Assembly (NCBI GenBank): GCA_030950975.1
Contig: JAUZQL010000109.1
Location: forward strand, 1 to 6,900
DNA: 6,900 nt
Source of the DNA: Mariprofundaceae bacterium
Lineage (GTDB): Bacteria > Pseudomonadota > Zetaproteobacteria > Mariprofundales > Mariprofundaceae
Reading direction: 5' to 3'
The notes beneath the pieces were generated by a model, which had not been told where the DNA came from, made no database searches, and saw only the letters and a program-made list of their open reading frames with translations. Made by a program: the position numbers and the translations under genes. Each line of letters starts with the position of its first letter. Position 1 is the stretch's first letter. This document shows positions 1-5,645 of this stretch, one piece after another.

Positions 1-990
1 CATCATCTTTTGACGGGTTTAGGGCTTCATGTTCATACCACGAATGCCAATTTGAACAATCTGATTGGTGTACCACAAACGATTTTGGCAACACCCATCG
101 ATGCTGATGTAGCACTCATTGAATGTGGTATCAGTGAACAAGGAGAAATGCAGCGTTTAGCAAACATCTTATCACCAGATGGTGTGGTGATGACAGGCAT
201 GACCTCAGCACATAGTGAAGGTTTGGGTGGACTTGAAGGTGTAGTCAAAGAAAAAGCACGTTTATTATCAGCGGTTAAAACGGATGGCTGGTGTGCCTTA
301 GGGAACGGTGTTGCAGATGATTTGAAACAACAAGACATCGATATTACATGCCAAAGCATTCAGAATGAAGTGACTTGGAAACGCCAAGGCTTGGACGTAA
401 CATTTTATGACCAACATCAATCGGCGGATTTACGTTTAGCCCTGCCCGCAGATCATTGGTGTGAAAATATGGCGCTGGTGTTATCCATTGCATTGGCAAC
501 ACCTTGGAACATTCAAATATCTGCGGATTTTCAAGACTTAGTGAAACTATTATCGACTTGGTCAGCGGTGGAAGGTCGTCTACAAACATACCAAGGGTTT
601 GCAGGCTGCCAGATTCTTGATGATGCCTACAATGCTAATCCAGTGTCCATGCAGGCCGCTTTGCATACCCTGCAAGCCATGCCAACACGTCGGATTGCAA
701 TTTTAGGTGATATGAAAGAATTAGGTGATACATCCTTGCAAGCTCATGCAACATTGAATGTTCAGAACATAGATGGCTTATGGTTGGTTGGGGAAGCAAT
801 GAAGGTTTTGCATGAGCAACATCCAACAAGCCAATGGTTCTTGAATGTGGATGCGCTCTTGGCTTGGTTAGCTGCCAATATGGAAAATATCATGCAAGGC
901 GATACGGTGCTGGTCAAAGCATCCCATAGTATGGGCTTGGAAAAGGTGGTGGAAATGTTGAAAGTAAAGGATGTGGATTGTGCTGTATAA
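1..990 (+). CDS. murF: MurF, UDP-MurNAc-tripeptide:D-Ala-D-Ala ligase (5'-truncated by window edge)
   Basis: MurF adds the D-Ala-D-Ala dipeptide to UDP-MurNAc-tripeptide using ATP, the last cytoplasmic step of the peptidoglycan precursor pathway. The frame is open from base 1, giving 329 visible residues; the family is about 450 residues, so roughly 120, including the P-loop GKT(T/S) motif, lie to the left. The TTG at 10 is internal, not a start. Numbering visible residues from 1, I see the NLNNLIGVP segment (about 16-24), AHSEGLGG with the conserved His at 71, a VVKEK segment whose Lys 85 is the likely carbamylated lysine, EGR (191-193), the signature DDAYNANPVSM (207-217) and GDMKELG (236-242). 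The C-terminal domain ends with KASHSMGLE (306-314), where many homologues have KGSR. The TAA stop at 988-990 overlaps the start of mraY. The assignment is secure from these motifs and the gene order. Confidence 0.96.
   Translation, partial: HHLLTGLGLHVHTTNANLNNLIGVPQTILATPIDADVALIECGISEQGEMQRLANILSPDGVVMTGMTSAHSEGLGGLEGVVKEKARLLSAVKTDGWCALGNGVADDLKQQDIDITCQSIQNEVTWKRQGLDVTFYDQHQSADLRLALPADHWCENMALVLSIALATPWNIQISADFQDLVKLLSTWSAVEGRLQTYQGFAGCQILDDAYNANPVSMQAALHTLQAMPTRRIAILGDMKELGDTSLQAHATLNVQNIDGLWLVGEAMKVLHEQHPTSQWFLNVDALLAWLAANMENIMQGDTVLVKASHSMGLEKVVEMLKVKDVDCAV
966..971 (+). promoter_or_regulatory. Ribosome binding site supporting the GTG start of mraY
   Basis: The sequence AAAGGA at 966-971, inside the 3' end of murF, sits 8 nt before a GTG at 980. 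This is good Shine-Dalgarno spacing. The competing in-frame ATG at 971 overlaps this motif and has only a weak AAAG upstream. The site therefore favours GTG 980 as the mraY start. Confidence 0.6.
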
Positions 991-2050
991 TATATTGATT
1001 CCTTTGATGGATGAGTATTCATTTTTGAATCTTTTTCAGTATATCACCTTTCGTAGTTTTGGTGCTTTGGTGACTGCTTTGGTCATTGCTTGGGTCGTAG
1101 GTGAACCTTTTATTCGTTGGATGCAATGCTTGCAAAGCCAAGGTCAACCCATTCGTAATGATGGCCCTGAAAGTCATTTGAAAAAACAAGGTACACCCAC
1201 GATGGGCGGCTTGCTTATTCTGTTTAGCCTCACCCTCTCCAGCTTACTTTGGATGAAATTAAGCAGTGGTTTTGTGTGGTTGGCTTTAGGGATTACTTTA
1301 AGTTATGGCTTGATTGGTGGCATGGATGATTACCTCAAATTAAGCAAACAAAACAGCAAAGGTTTATCGGGTCGTTGGAAATTAATATTACAAAGTGTGT
1401 TTGCTGGCATCGCAGCCTATGCCCTCTACCAAATGACCGATCCCATTGTTGATATTCCATTTTTAGCCATTCAATGGGATATGGGCTGGTGGTATATTTT
1501 ATTTGTGATGTTTGTATTGATTGGAACATCCAATGCCGTAAATCTGACGGATGGTTTGGATGGTTTAGCGGTGACACCCACCATTATGGTCGCCATTACG
1601 TTTGCTGTGATTGTTTATTTAACAGGGCATATTCATTTTGCCCATTATTTATTGATTCCACATGTCCCTGGAGCGGGTGAATTAAGTATTTTTTGTGCTG
1701 CGATGGTGGGTGCGTGTTTAGGCTTTTTATGGTTCAATACCTATCCAGCCCAAGTTTTTATGGGCGATGTTGGTTCTTTAGCATTGGGGGGTGGTTTAGG
1801 TTTTGTCGCTTGTGCTGTCCATCAACAAATTTTATTGGTGATTGCGGGTGGTATTTTTGTTTTGGAAACGGTGTCAGTCATTGTGCAGGTCGCAAGCTTT
1901 CAAATGACAGGGAAGCGGGTCTTTCGTATGGCACCGATTCATCATCATTATGAATTGAAAGGCTGGCCTGAACCCAAAGTGATTGTTCGTTTTTGGATTA
2001 TTTCCTTTTTACTGGCTTTGATTACGCTTGCAACATTAAAAATACGGTGA
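980..2050 (+). CDS. mraY: MraY, phospho-N-acetylmuramoyl-pentapeptide transferase
   Basis: MraY is the polytopic inner-membrane enzyme that transfers phospho-MurNAc-pentapeptide from UDP to undecaprenyl phosphate, forming lipid I. From GTG 980 the protein has 356 residues (E. coli: 360). Its N-terminus MLYNIL then lines up without gaps with the E. coli N-terminus up to FQYITFR; an ATG at 971 would add three residues. Visible motifs are RNDGPESHLKKQGTPTMGG (59-77), the Asp pair in GGMDDY (D116, D117), NLTDGLDGLA (188-197), NTYPAQVFMGDVGS with D263, and the HHHYELKGWPE loop (321-331) with its triple His. These match the Mg2+ and catalytic residues known for the family. About ten hydrophobic segments are evident, and the C-terminus ends ATLKIR, much like E. 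coli ATLKVR. It overlaps murF by 11 bp and is followed by murD after 5 bp. Identity is near certain; only the start is open. Confidence 0.97.
   Translation: MLYNILIPLMDEYSFLNLFQYITFRSFGALVTALVIAWVVGEPFIRWMQCLQSQGQPIRNDGPESHLKKQGTPTMGGLLILFSLTLSSLLWMKLSSGFVWLALGITLSYGLIGGMDDYLKLSKQNSKGLSGRWKLILQSVFAGIAAYALYQMTDPIVDIPFLAIQWDMGWWYILFVMFVLIGTSNAVNLTDGLDGLAVTPTIMVAITFAVIVYLTGHIHFAHYLLIPHVPGAGELSIFCAAMVGACLGFLWFNTYPAQVFMGDVGSLALGGGLGFVACAVHQQILLVIAGGIFVLETVSVIVQVASFQMTGKRVFRMAPIHHHYELKGWPEPKVIVRFWIISFLLALITLATLKIR
2046..2050 (+). promoter_or_regulatory. Likely ribosome binding site of murD over the mraY stop codon
   Basis: GGTGA at 2046-2050 contains the mraY TGA stop and lies 5 nt before ATG 2056. 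It supports ATG 2056 as the murD start and would couple murD translation to termination on mraY. The same bases also contain a GTG at 2047 in the murD frame, an alternative start three codons earlier with no clear Shine-Dalgarno of its own. Confidence 0.45.
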
Positions 2051-2055
2051 CCACT

Positions 2056-3429
2056 ATGATATTAAAAAAAGAAAAACATGCGATTATTGGCATGGGAAAA
2101 ACAGGGCTATCCATTGTCCGTTTTTTACAAGGAAAAGGGGTGACATGTGTTGGCTTTGATGAGCAATTGAAAAAAGAATCAATGGCATCGCTAAACATTG
2201 AAAGCTTGGTCTGCCATACAGGAAAACTAGCAGACGATGCCTTATTATCCTTTGATGCGATATGGGTGAGTCCAGGTATACCCTATACCCACCCTGCATT
2301 AGCAGCAGCACGCCAAGCTGGCATTCCAGTCGAAGGGGATTTAACGCTTTTTTTGCAACATTGTGATGCACCGATTCTGGCGATTACAGGAACTAACGGA
2401 AAAACTACGACCACACAAACCATTCATACCTTGTTGGAAACCTTATCTGGCGGTTGTGATGTCGGTGGCAATATTGGTACGCCGATGTTGGATTTATTGG
2501 CAGCAGCTCACCCATCTGCACACATTGTCTTAGAACTTTCCAGTTTTCAATTGGAACGTTGCAGTCATATTCATCCCAAATGGGCTGTTTTATTGAATGT
2601 TCAAGCAGACCATGCCGATATGCATCGCTCACCTCAAACCTATTGCGATGCAAAGTTAACACTTTTTAAACATCAAGCTCAAGGGGATACCGCAATGATT
2701 CCTACAGGCGAGTTATGGGATGATTTAAGCCATGATTTGCTTGCAAGAGAGGTTACTGTGCATCGTTTTGGACATGTTTTCTCGCCCACCGACTGCAAAC
2801 TATTATCCACAGGGATTATCAGTGATGATACAACGCACACCTTGTTTTGGTCGGTCAATGGGCAGCATCAAACAATGGATTGTAAACATATTCCGACCCG
2901 TGGTTTGCATCAACATATCAACCTCGCCATTGCGGCTCAAGCAGCCTCCGATTTTGGTGTCAGCCAGCAAGTGATTCGTGAAGCGATTTCTTCTTTTCGT
3001 GGCTTACCGCATCGACTTCGTTTGATTGGTGAAGTCATGGAACATACATGGTTTGATGATTCCAAAGCAACCAATCCTGCGGCGGCAAATGCAGCACTAA
3101 GCTCGTTTGAAAAAGTCATCTGGATTTGTGGTGGTTTACTCAAAGGCTTGAATCTTGATGAAATGACAGAGCTTGTAAAAAAACATGTCAGTTATGCGGT
3201 GATCATTGGTAAACATCCCGAACCGTATATTCGTTTGATGCAACAAGCAGGGGTCAATTATACCGTTGCTAATACCATGCAACGAGCCGTTCACTGTGCC
3301 GCAGAACATGCAGAAAAATTACCTGTCTTATTATCGCCTGCGGCGGCGAGCATGGATCAATTTAAAAATTATGCCGAACGTGGAAAAGCGTTTCAAGAAG
3401 CCATCGCTGAATTATCAAAAAAAGCATGA
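2056..3429 (+). CDS. murD: MurD, UDP-MurNAc-L-alanine:D-glutamate ligase
   Basis: MurD is the cytoplasmic ATP-dependent ligase that adds D-glutamate to UDP-MurNAc-L-Ala. From ATG 2056 it has 457 residues (E. coli: 438). The N-terminal UDP-binding Rossmann domain begins HAIIGMGKTGLS (8-19). The central ATPase domain has the P-loop GTNGKTTTT (112-120), the LELSSFQLE segment (159-167), NVQADHAD (181-188) with His 186, and CDAKL with Lys 200, the expected carbamylated lysine. The C-terminal domain has GLPHRL (316-321), DDSKATN (334-340) and SPAAASMDQFKNYAERG (427-443). The usual G-x-HN-x-x-N element reads GLHQHIN (283-289), so the first Asn is Gln while the second is kept. The open frame extends upstream to ATG 1993, but that would overlap mraY by 58 bp and add non-family residues. 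ftsW starts within its stop codon. The call is secure. Confidence 0.96.
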   Translation: MILKKEKHAIIGMGKTGLSIVRFLQGKGVTCVGFDEQLKKESMASLNIESLVCHTGKLADDALLSFDAIWVSPGIPYTHPALAAARQAGIPVEGDLTLFLQHCDAPILAITGTNGKTTTTQTIHTLLETLSGGCDVGGNIGTPMLDLLAAAHPSAHIVLELSSFQLERCSHIHPKWAVLLNVQADHADMHRSPQTYCDAKLTLFKHQAQGDTAMIPTGELWDDLSHDLLAREVTVHRFGHVFSPTDCKLLSTGIISDDTTHTLFWSVNGQHQTMDCKHIPTRGLHQHINLAIAAQAASDFGVSQQVIREAISSFRGLPHRLRLIGEVMEHTWFDDSKATNPAAANAALSSFEKVIWICGGLLKGLNLDEMTELVKKHVSYAVIIGKHPEPYIRLMQQAGVNYTVANTMQRAVHCAAEHAEKLPVLLSPAAASMDQFKNYAERGKAFQEAIAELSKKA

Positions 3430-4556
3430 AATCCCAGTTAGACCCTGTGTTGTTGGGATGTGTTACTGTATTATTGTGTTTAAGTATTTTAATGGTCAGT
3501 AGTGCCAGTTTAAGTGTCTCCGAAGTGCGCTACCACGATGCTTTTCGGATTATTTCTCATTGGCTTATTTACATGCCTATCGGATTATTGCTGATGTGGA
3601 TGGTGTCACATATTTCTATGGCACATTTGCAGCGTTATTGTATTCCCTTGTTATTACTTAGCTTTATCCTGATGGCAGTGTTATTGATGATGGGGAATCG
3701 TTTGAATGGGGCAACCCGTTGGTTTTCAGTGTTTGGGTTTAGTGCGCAGCCTGTCGAATTTTTAAAGCCTACAATCATTCTTTACATGGCTTATTATATG
3801 AGTCATTTTCCAGAACGTTTACGCCATTTTTCCAAAGGTATGGCACCGATGTTGGCCATTTTATCGGTGGCTGTGTTTTTGATGATGATGCAGCCTGATT
3901 TTGGCAATACGATATTATTATGTACGACTTGCTTTTTCATGTGGTTTGTTGGTGCTGTTCCTATACGACATTTATTTGGCATCTTTTTAATAGGCATAGG
4001 CTTAGGCACCATCGCTATCATTACAGAACCGTATCGTTTTGAACGTTTCCTTAGTTTTGCCAATCCTTGGGATGATCCCTTTGATACAGGTTATCAATTG
4101 ATTCAATCGATGGTGGCGTTTGGTTCTGGTGGCGTGTGGGGAGTTGGCTTAGGTCAGGGTGTGCAAAAATTATTTTATCTTCCAGAAACATTTACTGATT
4201 TTATCGCAGCGGTTTTAGGGGAAGAACTAGGTTTGATGGGTTCCTTGTTGCTGTTGGGTGTTTTTGCAACACTTATTGGACGAGGCATTTATATTGCGAC
4301 TCGTTGTGAACATGAATTTGAACGCTTATTGGCATTGGGCTGTACCTTGTTGATGGGATTAAGTTTTTATATCAACTTTGCTGCTGCAACAGGCATGATT
4401 CCGACCAAAGGTATGCCGATTCCATTCTTTTCTTATGGTGGTAGTGCTTTATTGGGAAATTGTATCTTGATGGGGTTTTTATTGGCCATTTCTCGAGGTT
4501 TACCTGCTAAAAAAATAGCGACCATGAATCAAAATATACGTAAGGAAGCCGCATGA
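3426..4556 (+). CDS. ftsW: FtsW, SEDS-family septal peptidoglycan glycosyltransferase
   Basis: FtsW is a multi-pass inner-membrane protein of the SEDS family. With its partner PBP3 (FtsI) it polymerises lipid II into glycan at the septum. The 376-residue product has about ten hydrophobic segments and a large loop around 201-258. SEDS motifs are NGATRWF (94-100), QPVEFLKP (108-115), QPDFGN (156-161), GVGLGQGVQKLFYLPETFTDFI (239-260) with Asp 258, which matches the proposed catalytic Asp of the family, GEELG (265-269) and ATGMIPTKGMPIPFFSYGGSALL (321-343). Position between murD and murG distinguishes it from RodA. It is shorter than E. coli FtsW (414 residues) and lacks a long cytoplasmic N-terminal tail. 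The common QPSE reads QPVE, and the segment before PTKG is NFAAATG. The ATG overlaps the murD stop (ATGA) without a clear Shine-Dalgarno, so translational coupling is likely. Confidence 0.95.
   Translation: MKSQLDPVLLGCVTVLLCLSILMVSSASLSVSEVRYHDAFRIISHWLIYMPIGLLLMWMVSHISMAHLQRYCIPLLLLSFILMAVLLMMGNRLNGATRWFSVFGFSAQPVEFLKPTIILYMAYYMSHFPERLRHFSKGMAPMLAILSVAVFLMMMQPDFGNTILLCTTCFFMWFVGAVPIRHLFGIFLIGIGLGTIAIITEPYRFERFLSFANPWDDPFDTGYQLIQSMVAFGSGGVWGVGLGQGVQKLFYLPETFTDFIAAVLGEELGLMGSLLLLGVFATLIGRGIYIATRCEHEFERLLALGCTLLMGLSFYINFAAATGMIPTKGMPIPFFSYGGSALLGNCILMGFLLAISRGLPAKKIATMNQNIRKEAA
4541..4546 (+). promoter_or_regulatory. Ribosome binding site of murG inside ftsW
   Basis: TAAGGA at 4541-4546 lies 6 nt before ATG 4553 and is a strong Shine-Dalgarno match. 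It lies in the last codons of ftsW, so murG can be initiated directly as well as by coupling through the ATGA overlap. Confidence 0.65.
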
Positions 4557-5644
4557 AGAAAACAAAGCAACTTTGTATTGCAGGTGGTGGAACAGGTGGG
4601 CATGTGATGCCTGCATTAGCATTGGCTGATGCAGCCCGTGAAACTTGGAAGCATCTGGATGTCAGTTTTATTGGTGCGGAACGAGGTTTGGAAGCCAAGT
4701 TACTGCCTGAACGTGGTGAACATGTGTTGTTATTGCGCATGCATGCGATTCAAGGTGCGGGCATCTTACAAAAACTACGCGTCTTATGTTGGGAAATGCC
4801 CAAAGCAGTGTTGAGGATTCGTCAGTCTTGGAAAAAAAAACGTCCTGATGTGTTGGTCGGTGTCGGTGGTTATGCCAGTGCAACAGGTGTCCTTGCTGCA
4901 CTTTTATCAGGTATTCCCGTCATCTTGTACGAACAAAACGCCGTACCCGGTTTGGTCAATCGCACCTTAGCTCGTTTTTGTAAGCAGGTGATGTTGGGGT
5001 TTTCACAAGCAGCACAGCATTTACCGCACGCCCATTGCATGTATACGGGCAATATTGTGCGCAACAGTATTGCCGAAGTGCAATGGCAAGCGCATAAAAT
5101 TCCTTGTTTATTGGTAATGGGTGGCTCGCAAGGGGCGCGTTTCTTGAATGAAAAAGTGCCGCTGGCATGTCAGCAACTCAAACAAGAGGGCTTTCATTTT
5201 CGGGTGTTGCATGTCTGTGGCAATTATCAAAACCCACAAGCCAAAGTATTAGCCTTGTATCAAGAGGCTGGAATCGACGCAGAGGTCATGCCATTTTGCC
5301 ATGATATGCCCAATTTTTATGCGCAAGGCGATGTCATGATGGCACGTGCGGGTGCGATGAGCGTATCGGAAGCCAGCATCGTTGGCATGCCATGTATCTT
5401 TGTTCCCTTGCCTCATGCTGCGGATCAACATCAATGGTTCAATGCCCAAAGTGTCTGTGAACACGGTGGTGGCATCTGTATTTCACAACATGAGACTTCT
5501 TTGCCAGCCTTGGTCAATGTGTTGAAAGACACATTATGTCAGCCTAAATCATTACATGATATGCATCAGGTTCTAAAAAGAATTGCAAAAAAAGATGCCA
5601 AAACATCACAATTGAACGTTTTATCACCATGGTTGGAGAGTTAA
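4553..5644 (+). CDS. murG: MurG, UDP-GlcNAc:lipid I N-acetylglucosaminyltransferase
   Basis: MurG is the peripheral, cytoplasmic-face GT28 glycosyltransferase that adds GlcNAc to lipid I, making lipid II. The 363-residue product (E. coli: 355) has the family's two-domain layout. In the N-terminal acceptor domain are the glycine-rich loop GGGTGGHVMPALALA (11-25), GAERGLE (41-47), GVGGYASATG (103-112) and EQNAVPGLVNR (127-137). In the C-terminal donor domain are GGSQGARFLN (190-199), ARAGAMSVSE (264-273), comparable to E. coli SRSGALTVSE, and PLPHAADQHQWFNA (285-298), which holds the residues that bind UDP-GlcNAc in the family. ATG 4553 overlaps the ftsW stop as ATGA and has a strong ribosome binding site. 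A run of nine A at 4832-4840 encodes three lysines in the inter-motif region. murC starts 1 bp after the stop. Identity is secure. Confidence 0.97.
   Translation: MKKTKQLCIAGGGTGGHVMPALALADAARETWKHLDVSFIGAERGLEAKLLPERGEHVLLLRMHAIQGAGILQKLRVLCWEMPKAVLRIRQSWKKKRPDVLVGVGGYASATGVLAALLSGIPVILYEQNAVPGLVNRTLARFCKQVMLGFSQAAQHLPHAHCMYTGNIVRNSIAEVQWQAHKIPCLLVMGGSQGARFLNEKVPLACQQLKQEGFHFRVLHVCGNYQNPQAKVLALYQEAGIDAEVMPFCHDMPNFYAQGDVMMARAGAMSVSEASIVGMPCIFVPLPHAADQHQWFNAQSVCEHGGGICISQHETSLPALVNVLKDTLCQPKSLHDMHQVLKRIAKKDAKTSQLNVLSPWLES
5635..5640 (+). promoter_or_regulatory. Ribosome binding site of murC inside murG
   Basis: GGAGAG at 5635-5640, in the penultimate codons of murG, lies 5 nt before ATG 5646. 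It fixes the murC start, which also places the family's N-terminal glycine-rich loop at the usual distance from the first residue. Confidence 0.6.
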
Positions 5645-5645
5645 G

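Noticed and set aside
10..12. TTG as the start of the first gene
   Set aside because: The frame is open to base 1 and MurF lacks about 120 residues with the P-loop, so the gene is cut by the window edge.
33..1022. Minus-strand open frames across murF (33-359, 344-589, 635-829, 762-1022)
   Set aside because: They are antisense to a gene with intact motifs and have no recognisable domains or convincing ribosome sites.
1474..1953. Two + strand open frames inside mraY (1474-1680, 1693-1953)
   Set aside because: They read mraY in another frame, are Cys/Trp-rich without family motifs, and mraY motifs run through both stretches.
1993..2055. Upstream ATG start of murD giving 478 residues
   Set aside because: It would overlap mraY by 58 bp, add 21 residues not seen in MurD, and has no clear ribosome binding site.
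2028..2060. Possible promoter (TTGCAA and TATGAT) before murD
   Set aside because: The spacing is about 21 bp, outside the usual 16-18, and the second box covers the murD start codon.
3803..4063. Minus-strand open frame antisense to ftsW rich in Lys and Ile
   Set aside because: Its composition is what the reverse complement of hydrophobic membrane codons would give; no independent evidence for a gene.
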